This document shows, piece by piece, positions 1 through 5,546 of a stretch of DNA of 5,546 nucleotides. Numbering within the stretch: the first letter of the stretch is position 1; each line of letters starts with the position of its first letter. The DNA comes from an archaeon. GTDB lineage: Archaea; Hydrothermarchaeota; Hydrothermarchaeia; JALTZZ01; JALUTC01. The notes below the pieces were generated by a model, which was not told the origin of the DNA, ran no database searches, and saw only the letters and a program-made list of their open reading frames with translations. The stretch spans positions 1 to 5,546 of the forward strand of contig JALUTC010000071.1 in NCBI GenBank assembly GCA_027058345.1, read 5' to 3'. The translations under genes and the position numbers were made by a program.

Positions 1-737
1 GGTATCGAAGCTATATGACATGGCTCTACTTCTATATTAACCTTTAAGCATGTAACTCTACCTCCAATACCCATAGGGCCAATGTTTAAACAATTAATCC
101 TTTCTTCTATTTCCCTTTCAATATCTTCAAAATCTTTGTTATACGTTAATCCTCTAATTAATGCTTTTCTTGAAAGCCTCACGGCCGTTGAAAAATCCCC
201 TCCTATACCTATACCTAATACTATTGGTGGACATGCCTTAACAGCTTTTGATTTAACATCTTCACATATTATGTTAATTATATCATTTATTCCAGAATTT
301 GGTTCTAATATATAGGTTGATGATACATTCTCAACTCCAGCACCTCTAGGAAAGTAGATTATTTCCAAATAATCTTCTGGAATTATTTCAACATCATATG
401 TAAAATATCCCTTTTTAATTTTCTTAGATATTGGATGCATTGTATTCTCTCTTAAAATCCCATCCTCAAGCTCCTCTATCGCTTGCCTTATGGTATTGAT
501 TAAATGTTTAAGTGGAAATTCTCCGGAAGTTTTAATGTAAAAATAATGTATACCAGTATCTTGACATATAGGTAATGATTCTCTCTTAGAAATCTCAATC
601 GAATTTAACATATTTTCGTACTGTATCCTAGCATAAGGATTTTCTTCAAATAAAATCTCTCTTCTGATAATATCTTCAACGTTTTTGGATATACGTGTAT
701 GTGCTTTTATAATCAATTCCTTTATATATTCCTTCAT
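1..737 (-). CDS. fumA: Class I fumarate hydratase, alpha subunit (iron-sulfur), 3' end cut by window edge
   Basis: I translated the minus-strand frame from the ATG at 737-735; it stays open for 245 codons to the left edge, so the C-terminus is missing. Family hallmarks are PICQDTG (residues 56-62), LREN (95-98), KACPP followed by GIGIGG (167-180), and NIGPMGIGG (218-226). Class I enzymes reversibly hydrate fumarate to malate with a [4Fe-4S] cluster; C58 and C169 fit two of its ligands and the third should lie beyond the edge. In two-subunit forms a separate beta subunit completes the active site and is often next door, probably just left of this window (inference). The start overlaps the ftsY stop as ATGA, so translation is probably coupled, and no clear Shine-Dalgarno is seen. 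The stretch around 101-118 and PRGAGVEN (130-137; usually PKGGGSEN) are divergent, so a tartrate dehydratase or another hydratase of the same family is possible. Confidence 0.88.
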   Translation of the reverse strand, partial: MKEYIKELIIKAHTRISKNVEDIIRREILFEENPYARIQYENMLNSIEISKRESLPICQDTGIHYFYIKTSGEFPLKHLINTIRQAIEELEDGILRENTMHPISKKIKKGYFTYDVEIIPEDYLEIIYFPRGAGVENVSSTYILEPNSGINDIINIICEDVKSKAVKACPPIVLGIGIGGDFSTAVRLSRKALIRGLTYNKDFEDIEREIEERINCLNIGPMGIGGRVTCLKVNIEVEPCHIASI

Positions 738-1663
738 GACAATAATCTCTCAACAAATCTTTTCTTATCAAACAATTCTATATCATCAAGATTTTGACCA
801 TTTGTTATAAATACGATTGGCTTCTTTAATATATAAGAAATGCTCACAACACATCCACCCTTTGTATCTATATCGGTCTTCGTCACTATTATACCATCTA
901 TCCTTACATATTTTGAAAACATTTCAGCAATATCTACTGCAGAATTCCCTATGGTTGAATCAATAACCAATATGTTAAAGTCAGATTTTGTAACCCTCGC
1001 AATCTTTTCCATCTCTCTTAATAAATCCTCATCTGTTTCCATCCTACCTGCTGTATCTATTAATACAACATCCTTCCCTCTCGCTTCTGCATGCCTTATC
1101 GCATCGTAAGCAACGGCTGCAGGATCTGCTCCATATTTATGTTTTATAACGCGAACGTTTATTCTTCTTGCAAGATTTTCCAACTGTTCTATTGCAGCTG
1201 CTCTGAATGTATCACTTGCAGAAATTACGCATGATAAACCATTTTCCTTTAACTTCTTTGCAACCTTTACAAGTGTCAACGTCTTTCCAGAACCATTTGT
1301 TCCCAAGAATAAAATTATGAATGGTCTCTTATTTGTAGACTTTATATAATTTATTAAATCAAAATTTTCCGGTAAAATTTTAAGAAGAACCTTTCCAACG
1401 GTATCCTTTATAACATTTTCAAGCTCATCTTTTTTCACACGCCTTCCTATCAATTCCTTCTTTATATCTTCTATAATTCTTTCCGATACCTCATATGCAA
1501 CATCTGCTTCCAATAAGTGTAGCTTGTAATCCTCTAATTCTTCTAAATGCTTTTCCTTAATCGTTATTTCTCCCTTTACTATTTCTCCACCTTTTTCCAA
1601 AATTCCTCCAACAATTTTATCTTTTATCTCAGAAAGCTTCTCCTTAAGTTTTTTCAGGAACAT
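734..1663 (-). CDS. ftsY: Signal recognition particle receptor FtsY (SRP GTPase)
   Basis: This 309-residue protein is the membrane-associated receptor that docks SRP54-ribosome complexes at the translocon through paired GTPase activity. A short charged N-terminal region (about 1-35) leads into the helical N domain (about 36-105) and the G domain. G-domain motifs are GTNGSGKT (121-128), DTFRAAA (151-157), DTAGR (203-207), TKTD (261-264) with KGG (268-270), and the closing loop NGQNLDDI (288-295). The TKxD-x-D-x-KGG form and the short N-terminal region are archaeal in style. Several usually conserved positions differ: GKTLT instead of GKTTT, GNSAVDIA (239-246) where archaeal FtsY usually ends in QA, and T287 in place of the first Gly of GVGQ. 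The start at 1663 fits the family N-terminus (MFxKLKEKL type) and lies 20 bases inside pfdA. The gene sits between pfdA and the fumarase gene, whose start it overlaps by 4 bases. Confidence 0.96.
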   Translation of the reverse strand: MFLKKLKEKLSEIKDKIVGGILEKGGEIVKGEITIKEKHLEELEDYKLHLLEADVAYEVSERIIEDIKKELIGRRVKKDELENVIKDTVGKVLLKILPENFDLINYIKSTNKRPFIILFLGTNGSGKTLTLVKVAKKLKENGLSCVISASDTFRAAAIEQLENLARRINVRVIKHKYGADPAAVAYDAIRHAEARGKDVVLIDTAGRMETDEDLLREMEKIARVTKSDFNILVIDSTIGNSAVDIAEMFSKYVRIDGIIVTKTDIDTKGGCVVSISYILKKPIVFITNGQNLDDIELFDKKRFVERLLS

Positions 1664-2081
1664 TTCTCATCTCATACCTCTTTGCTATTTCAGCAACTTT
1701 TGGTTCTAATTCTTTCGCTTTATCCAAAAGCATTCTCAACGTTTCTTCATGTTTGTTTCTAACCTTCTCGAGTTCTTCTATTCTTTTCTCAATACTTTGC
1801 CTAACCTTTGAAACTTCTTTCTTAACATAAACACCAGAACCAACTCCATATATTACATGTTTTTTATCCAAAAGTCTAGCCCTTATAAAACTATTCGCTC
1901 CTATTGGAATCAGGATTTCATTCTCAAACTCTTCTAAATTTGAAAGCTTTTCGAGAAAGTCTTTCACACGATTTAACTCATCAATACTTGCAACTATAAG
2001 TTCTAGATTTTGCTTGAAAACTTCTATTTGCTGAAGATAATATTGATACTCCAAAATAATTCTTCTCTCATCTTCCTTCAT
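1644..2081 (-). CDS. pfdA: Prefoldin alpha subunit
   Basis: This is a 145-residue cytosolic chaperone subunit, a normal length for archaeal prefoldin alpha. Two alpha subunits form the core of the hexameric jellyfish with four beta subunits, which captures unfolded proteins and passes them to the group II chaperonin. The layout is clear: an N-terminal coiled-coil helix (about 4-50), the beta-hairpin core with the hallmark LIPIGANSFIRARL (57-70) and VIYGVGSGVYVKK (76-88), then a second coiled-coil helix (about 90-137) rich in Lys and Glu. The ATG at 2081 overlaps the rpl18a stop as ATGA and is preceded by a strong purine-rich binding site. The 3' end overlaps ftsY by 20 bases. The order LX-pfdA-ftsY is common in archaea and ties translation, folding and targeting together. 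The beta subunit gene is not in this window. Confidence 0.97.
   Translation of the reverse strand: MKEDERRIILEYQYYLQQIEVFKQNLELIVASIDELNRVKDFLEKLSNLEEFENEILIPIGANSFIRARLLDKKHVIYGVGSGVYVKKEVSKVRQSIEKRIEELEKVRNKHEETLRMLLDKAKELEPKVAEIAKRYEMRNVPEKT
1676..1680 (-). promoter_or_regulatory. Probable ribosome binding site of ftsY
   Basis: GAGGT lies inside the last codons of pfdA, with 12 bases between it and the ftsY ATG at 1663. This is somewhat further than usual but matches the archaeal anti-Shine-Dalgarno complement (GGAGGTGA). It supports an internal start for ftsY that overlaps pfdA. No nearer purine-rich match is apparent. Confidence 0.4.
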
Positions 2082-2275
2082 TCTACCTCTTCCTCCTCTA
2101 TCTTCTCAATTTTTATCTGTGTCCTCTTTACCTTATGCTTACTACCCAAATCCGAATACACAAGTTCTAATGCATGTTCCTTTTTCAATGCAACAACTTC
2201 CTTTTCAAATTTCTGATACTTATCACCCATTAAAAACTTCCCAGAAATTCTAAAAAGCTTTTTCTTTACTTCCAT
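2078..2275 (-). CDS. rpl18a: Large-subunit ribosomal protein LX (L18a/L20a family)
   Basis: This 65-residue protein is a component of the archaeal 50S subunit related to eukaryotic eL20 (L18a). The family pattern is plain: FRISGKFLMGD (8-18), YQKFEKEV (20-27), then ELVYSDLGSKHKVKR (37-51), followed by a beta strand with alternating Ile and an acidic tail (IEEEEVE, 59-65). The length is in the normal range for short archaeal LX proteins. It is the first gene of the leftward unit; the stop overlaps the pfdA start as ATGA. Upstream there are only 24 bases before the divergent CooC-like gene, and no Shine-Dalgarno, so a leaderless or nearly leaderless mRNA is likely (inference). In many archaea L31e and eIF6 genes precede LX; here they do not. 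Confidence 0.95.
   Translation of the reverse strand: MEVKKKLFRISGKFLMGDKYQKFEKEVVALKKEHALELVYSDLGSKHKVKRTQIKIEKIEEEEVE
2085..2098 (-). promoter_or_regulatory. Strong tandem Shine-Dalgarno for pfdA
   Basis: Reading the minus strand, GAGGAGG (2098-2092) and AGAGGT (2090-2085) stand 10 and 3 bases before the pfdA ATG. Both match the archaeal anti-Shine-Dalgarno complement. They lie inside the final acidic codons of rpl18a (the EEEEVE tail), so the same bases serve as coding sequence and binding site. It is the clearest binding site in the window. Confidence 0.7.
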
Positions 2276-2303
2276 AAAAACATAAATTTCGTTTTATTTA
2301 TGA
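2272..2303. promoter_or_regulatory. Compact divergent promoter region between rpl18a and the CooC-like gene
   Basis: Only 24 bases (2276-2299) separate the two divergent ATG codons, and all are AT-rich. On the plus strand CATAAAAA (2273-2280) lies about 20-27 bases before the CooC-like ATG. On the minus strand CATAAATAAA (2302-2293) lies about 18-27 bases before the rpl18a ATG. Both roughly fit the archaeal TATA position if transcription starts at or next to the start codon. Each candidate box overlaps the opposite start codon. No Shine-Dalgarno is seen for either gene, which suits leaderless transcripts. The boxes are poor matches to a strict consensus in very AT-rich DNA, so this is inference. 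Confidence 0.4.
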
Positions 2304-3049
2304 AACTTGTAATTTCAGGAAAGGGAGGAGTTGGAAAGACTACAATTGCAGCATTCTTGGCAAGGGCATTATCAAAAAGAGTTAATGTCTTCCTGATCGA
2401 TTCCGATCCAAGCATGAATTTAAATATAATGTTCGGTATAAAAAGGCCTAAACCTATAGCAGAACTAAAGGATATAATTAGAGAAAGAACAGTTATAAAT
2501 AATGGATTATACATAATGAATCCATACGTCGATGATATAATCGAAAATTATTCTGCAAAAATTGGAAATATAAAATTAATGGTTTTAGGGACAATTGAAA
2601 AAGCATACTCAGGATGTATATGCCCAGAAACTGCTTTTCTAAGAGCATTGCTTAGAAAATTAACAGTTAAGGAGGAATGCCTCATACTTGATACAGAAGC
2701 AGGCTTGGAATTCATTGGTAGAGGACTTGCCGAAAAATTCGATGTAATGCTTATAGTAACAGAGCCTAGCCTCAAATCTGTAGAGACAAGTAAAAGGATA
2801 TATGAATTGTCAAAGGATTTAGGAATAAAGAGAATTTATTGCCTTCCAAATAAAATTTATGAAGAAAGTGATTTAAACTTTATAAAAAATAATATAAATT
2901 TTGAAATTATTCACGCATTACCCTATGATAATAAATTGAAAGAGATAGATACAAAAGGATTAACCGTATTTGATATAAATTCGAAATTTTATAAAGATAT
3001 TGAGCAGCTAGCAGAGAAGCTTCTATCAATTTCTAAAATTCAATTATAA
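2300..3049 (+). CDS. CooC-like P-loop ATPase (MinD/ParA superfamily) with CxC motif
   Basis: This is a 249-residue ATPase of the SIMIBI class. It begins directly with the deviant Walker A GKGGVGKT (7-14, signature Lys8), then DSDP (34-37) in the switch I position, DTEAG (131-135) as switch II/Walker B, TEPS (154-157) and NK (184-185) for base contact. GCICPE (105-110), in the middle of the protein, matches the CxC motif (C106, C108) with which CooC/AcsF dimers bind nickel or zinc while maturing carbon monoxide dehydrogenase or acetyl-CoA synthase. GRGLAEKFD (140-148) and the spacing of motifs also fit CooC rather than cell-division MinD, and no C-terminal membrane-targeting helix is evident. 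The role in nickel insertion is inferred from the family; no CODH gene is visible. It is the only plus-strand gene here, divergent from rpl18a and overlapping the end of the DUF62 gene by 17 bases. Confidence 0.88.
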   Translation: MKLVISGKGGVGKTTIAAFLARALSKRVNVFLIDSDPSMNLNIMFGIKRPKPIAELKDIIRERTVINNGLYIMNPYVDDIIENYSAKIGNIKLMVLGTIEKAYSGCICPETAFLRALLRKLTVKEECLILDTEAGLEFIGRGLAEKFDVMLIVTEPSLKSVETSKRIYELSKDLGIKRIYCLPNKIYEESDLNFIKNNINFEIIHALPYDNKLKEIDTKGLTVFDINSKFYKDIEQLAEKLLSISKIQL

Positions 3050-3785
3050 TCTTACCAATATCCTTCAATATTTTCTTTGCAGAACCTTTATTTACAGAGA
3101 TTTCCAAAAAATCGTTACTTCCAATTAAGCAAACAAGCTCCCCTTCATTTGCATATCCATAAGTCTTAACATATCTTATTTCATATAAATTATTATCCTT
3201 GAATAACTTAACCCTTCTCCCATATTCTATGTTCAAATAACTAGCCGGAATGTTTGTTATAGCATTTCCAAAATCATCAAAATATATTATCTCGCCATAA
3301 ATCTTATTCCTATCCTTTTTTGCAAGACCAAAAATCCTCGTTATGTCCTTAACTTCATTTCCAAAATCCAACAAGCACGCTCCCTTAGATATATAAGCGG
3401 CAATTGGTGCAAATATATCTCTCGCATGAAATGTATGAGATGCTTTAAATAGACTTGAATCTATTTCTATAACCCTATCAATGTCTTCAACCAAGCTAAA
3501 TATACCATTATCTGGACCTATGAAATAATAATCCTTCGTTTTTATAATGACTCCTCTTCTCTCCGTTCCAACACCTGGATCTACAACGCATACAAATATT
3601 GTTCCTTTAGGAAAATACTTATATGAAGAATACAATACCATTGCTGCTTGTTTTATATTAAATTTATCTACATTATGCGTTATATCAACAATCGTAACAT
3701 TTGGATTTATACTATATATTACGCCTTTAACAATTCCTACATATTCACTATTACCAAAATCTGTAAGTAATGCAATCAATTTCAT
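3033..3785 (-). CDS. SAM hydroxide adenosyltransferase (DUF62 / SAM hydrolase family)
   Basis: This 250-residue protein belongs to the family related to fluorinase and chlorinase. Archaeal members split S-adenosylmethionine into adenosine and methionine using water or hydroxide. The N-terminus IALLTDFG (4-11) is diagnostic. VVDPGVG (67-73) plus ERRG (75-78) and TFHARDIFAP (118-127) supply the conserved Asp-Arg-His set, most likely D69, R76 and H120. PDNG (91-94), DDFGNAITNI (170-179) and GSNDFLEISVNKGSA (222-236) complete the nucleoside-binding signature and C-terminal domain. The length is normal. The start lies 1 base beyond the thiL stop with no Shine-Dalgarno, pointing to translation coupled to thiL. 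The 3' end runs 17 bases into the converging CooC-like gene. The biological reason for SAM hydrolysis in archaea is unsettled, so the in vivo role stays open. Confidence 0.94.
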   Translation of the reverse strand: MKLIALLTDFGNSEYVGIVKGVIYSINPNVTIVDITHNVDKFNIKQAAMVLYSSYKYFPKGTIFVCVVDPGVGTERRGVIIKTKDYYFIGPDNGIFSLVEDIDRVIEIDSSLFKASHTFHARDIFAPIAAYISKGACLLDFGNEVKDITRIFGLAKKDRNKIYGEIIYFDDFGNAITNIPASYLNIEYGRRVKLFKDNNLYEIRYVKTYGYANEGELVCLIGSNDFLEISVNKGSAKKILKDIGKIIIEF

Positions 3786-3786
3786 A

Positions 3787-4734
3787 TTAAATTTTTGATT
3801 TAAAACTTTCCCATCCTCTTACCTCAAAATCTTCAACCTTCCCGTTTCTAAAAATTTTCATACCAAAATCTCTTTCCTTAATTTCGCCTATTATATAAAA
3901 TTCCATCCTTTCTCTCAAACGTTTAACCTTTTCCTTACTTATTGTAAAGAGAAGTTCATAGTCGCCACCTTTATAATATAACACTTCCCTATAATCTATC
4001 CCTAACTTCTCACATAACAATTTTAAATCTTTATCCACTGGAATCTTATCCTCATAAATTATAAAACCAACATTACTCTGCCTAGAAATTTCTCCCAAAG
4101 AATATGCAAGACCATCACTTATATCTGTACATGCATTTGCAAAATCCTTTAATATAACCCCTTCCTTAACCCTTGCCTCTGGTTCCAATGCCTTTTTTAT
4201 AAATTTATCCACGTATATGTTATTTATCAAACAATAATATCCCATTGCAGCATTTCCAAGTTCTCCAGTGACACATATCAAATCTCCAACCCTAGCTTTG
4301 CTTCTAAGTAATACCTTCTCCTTTTCTACAATTCCTATCGCTATCCCTGCTATGTTAATCTCTAACGATTCCTTTGTATCTCCTCCCAAAAATTTAACAT
4401 TATATTTTCTACAAACTTCCATTATACCTCGAGCCAATTCTCTGACAAAGTTTTCATCGAGACTTCTCCTCAAACCAAATGCTGCCATGAATGCGATGGG
4501 TTTTGCTCCCATTGATGCGATGTCGCTAAGGTTTACGTTTACCAAATACTTTCCTATCTGATAAGGTCTCATTTCCCTTGGTATATGCAATCTCTCGTTT
4601 ATTAAGTCCGTTGAAATTGTAATATAGTAGTCTCCAAAATCTATCAACGATGCATCATCGTATAAAATTTTTTCATCAATCTCGTTTAAAAATATTTCTA
4701 TAATTTTTCTTTCACCTAAGTCTTCAAGTTTCAT
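3787..4734 (-). CDS. thiL: Thiamine-monophosphate kinase
   Basis: This 315-residue cytosolic enzyme phosphorylates thiamine monophosphate with ATP to thiamine diphosphate, the last step of cofactor synthesis. It belongs to the PurM/AIRS-type ATP-binding superfamily. Visible motifs are LGERK near the N-terminus (6-10), YDDAS (25-29), ITISTDLINE (38-47), VNLSDIASMGAKP (67-79), GGDT (117-120), TGELG (156-160), CTDISDGL (202-209), GGDYELLFT (256-264; bacterial versions usually have GGEDYELLF) and GW (307-308) near the end. Acidic residues D26, D27, D43, D71, D119, D204 and D207 fall where the family coordinates magnesium. The ATG at 4734 overlaps the mcm stop as ATGA with no good Shine-Dalgarno, so it is probably coupled to mcm translation. 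The upstream thiamine genes are not nearby, and no TPP riboswitch could fit inside the overlap. Confidence 0.97.
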   Translation of the reverse strand: MKLEDLGERKIIEIFLNEIDEKILYDDASLIDFGDYYITISTDLINERLHIPREMRPYQIGKYLVNVNLSDIASMGAKPIAFMAAFGLRRSLDENFVRELARGIMEVCRKYNVKFLGGDTKESLEINIAGIAIGIVEKEKVLLRSKARVGDLICVTGELGNAAMGYYCLINNIYVDKFIKKALEPEARVKEGVILKDFANACTDISDGLAYSLGEISRQSNVGFIIYEDKIPVDKDLKLLCEKLGIDYREVLYYKGGDYELLFTISKEKVKRLRERMEFYIIGEIKERDFGMKIFRNGKVEDFEVRGWESFKSKI

Positions 4735-5546
4735 GTTGTAATCTTATATTCATCGTGTCTAAATTCGTATATCAATCCTTCTTTAACCAACTTGTTTATT
4801 ATTCTCCTAACCTCATCCTCGTCAATTTTATATTTACTAGCTTCCCTTATTATATCATCTATATATGCAGAGCCAGATGATTTGTCCAAATCTCTAATTA
4901 TACCAAGTATCACATTTATCTTATCTCTCTGAGATTTTGGTATCCCTACCATTATCTTATCTATATCTATTCTACCAGTTTCTACATCCAAACCTGCTTC
5001 CATTAAACAATACTTCATAAGCTCTATTGCTCTCTCAGCATCTTCCCTCGTAGCAATGTCTCTTAATCTTAACCTTGCAGATGCAAGCGTTAACCTTATA
5101 ACACTCCATAATTGTCTTGGAGTTATTGGTATTGGATAATTCTCATTTTTAGAAGCTGTCTCTCTTAATTTTATATAAAATTCTTTAATTAATTCTTTGG
5201 CTTCATCGCTTAATTTCGGATGAATATTTCTACGGGCATATGCAATATATTTCTTTAAAAATTCCGGTTCAAGGATTGGTTTTATTTCGTGAGGTGCTGT
5301 TGCGGTTTTCAAAATATGATTTGCAACATCCTCACTTTCTTCAGGTTTATCCATTACGAAGAAAATCAAATCGAATCTCGAGATTATTGTTGGAGGTAAA
5401 TCTATTTGCTCTGCTATTGGTTTATATCTATCGAATCTTCCAAGTTTTGGATTCGCAGCTGCTAATATTGAGCATCTCGCCTTAAAACTTGCAATTACTC
5501 CGGCTTTGCTTATTGAAACCTGCTCTTGCTCCATAACCTCATGCAA
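4731..5546 (-). CDS. mcm: Replicative DNA helicase MCM, C-terminal part (5' part beyond right edge)
   Basis: The open frame covers the last 272 codons including the stop and continues past the right edge; the TTG at 5546 is an internal Leu codon, not a start. Archaeal MCM is the hexameric 3'-5' helicase that unwinds DNA at forks with CMG partners. Counting from the edge codon, HEVMEQ (2-7) lies just after where Walker B should be. Sensor 1 is AAANP (29-33), the arginine finger is SRFD (56-59), and sensor 2 is TPRQLWSVIRL (142-152). The AAA+ lid follows, and a C-terminal winged-helix domain occupies about 202-271. No intein interrupts the visible part, although MCM genes sometimes carry them near Walker A or B, which lie outside. 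The N-terminal domain, zinc motif and Walker A and B are not in the window. The gene leads thiL and the DUF62 gene. Confidence 0.97.
   Translation of the reverse strand: MHEVMEQEQVSISKAGVIASFKARCSILAAANPKLGRFDRYKPIAEQIDLPPTIISRFDLIFFVMDKPEESEDVANHILKTATAPHEIKPILEPEFLKKYIAYARRNIHPKLSDEAKELIKEFYIKLRETASKNENYPIPITPRQLWSVIRLTLASARLRLRDIATREDAERAIELMKYCLMEAGLDVETGRIDIDKIMVGIPKSQRDKINVILGIIRDLDKSSGSAYIDDIIREASKYKIDEDEVRRIINKLVKEGLIYEFRHDEYKITT

Noticed and set aside
82..315. Open plus-strand frame of 77 codons
   Set aside because: It lies antisense to the fumarase alpha subunit, whose motifs are unmistakable; the plus-strand translation shows no recognisable domain.
840..1109. Open plus-strand frame of 89 codons, and a similar one at 1547-1762
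   Set aside because: These are antisense to ftsY and pfdA and have no family features.
2010..2216. Plus-strand frames at 2010-2216, 3547-3798, 4268-4561 and 5240-5485
   Set aside because: Each is antisense to a well-supported gene (rpl18a/pfdA, DUF62, thiL, mcm), and none shows a plausible domain or start signal.
2266..2514. Minus-strand frame of 82 codons with hydrophobic stretches, resembling a small membrane protein
   Set aside because: It is the antisense of the ATPase P-loop region and overlaps the divergent start region. Hydrophobic character is expected opposite this coding sequence.
3015..3024. Perfect 10-base palindrome AGAAGCTTCT near the converging gene ends, considered as a terminator or binding site
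   Set aside because: It has no loop or following T-tract and lies in coding sequence. Archaeal termination does not rely on such hairpins, so it is probably chance.
5544..5546. TTG at the right edge as a start codon for a short helicase protein
   Set aside because: The frame begins in the middle of the AAA+ domain, just past the expected Walker B position, so the true start lies outside the window and this codon is an internal Leu.
4735..5546. Possible intein or inserted element in mcm
   Set aside because: The visible helicase part is continuous from before sensor 1 to the winged helix, with no inserted protein-splicing motifs.
1..5546. CRISPR arrays, tRNA or rRNA genes, insertion sequences, defence systems or a new multi-gene system
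   Set aside because: No repeated units, RNA-gene signatures or transposase-like sequences were seen, and nearly every base is accounted for by eight recognisable protein genes.

Overview
The window comes from an archaeal chromosome. It carries a replicative MCM helicase, prefoldin alpha, the archaeal ribosomal protein LX (L18a/L20a family) and an archaeal-type SRP receptor FtsY. The DNA is strongly AT-rich. The proteins are rich in Lys, Glu, Ile and Arg, with frequent AGA/AGG and ATA codons, which would suit a thermophile; that last point is inference. I cannot name the genus with confidence. Nothing in the window points to plasmid, phage or insertion-sequence origin.

Layout, left to right. 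(1) Positions 1-2275, minus strand, are one compact transcription unit reading leftwards: rpl18a (LX), pfdA, ftsY, then the alpha subunit of a class I fumarate hydratase that runs off the left edge. Every junction overlaps: 4 bases (ATGA), 20 bases and 4 bases (ATGA). The first three genes are a well-known archaeal set for ribosome function, chaperone delivery and membrane targeting; the fumarase is the metabolic outlier. (2) Positions 2276-2299 are a 24-base divergent gap that must hold, or lie between, two promoters. (3) Positions 2300-3049 hold the only plus-strand gene, a CooC-like P-loop ATPase with a CxC metal-binding motif. (4) Positions 3033-5546, minus strand, are a second leftward unit: mcm (its 5' part lies outside the right edge), thiL (4-base ATGA overlap) and a SAM hydroxide adenosyltransferase / DUF62 protein (1-base gap). 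Its end overlaps the end of the CooC-like gene by 17 bases.

The window is almost completely coding: only about 25 bases fall outside genes, so there is no room for RNA genes, CRISPR arrays or other non-coding systems. I see no undescribed multi-gene system. The points most worth a second look are the CooC-like metallochaperone ATPase with no visible nickel-enzyme partner, the divergent GTPase motifs of FtsY, the class I fumarase subunit fused translationally to ftsY, and the apparent loss of the usual upstream part (L31e/eIF6) of the LX-prefoldin-FtsY cluster.
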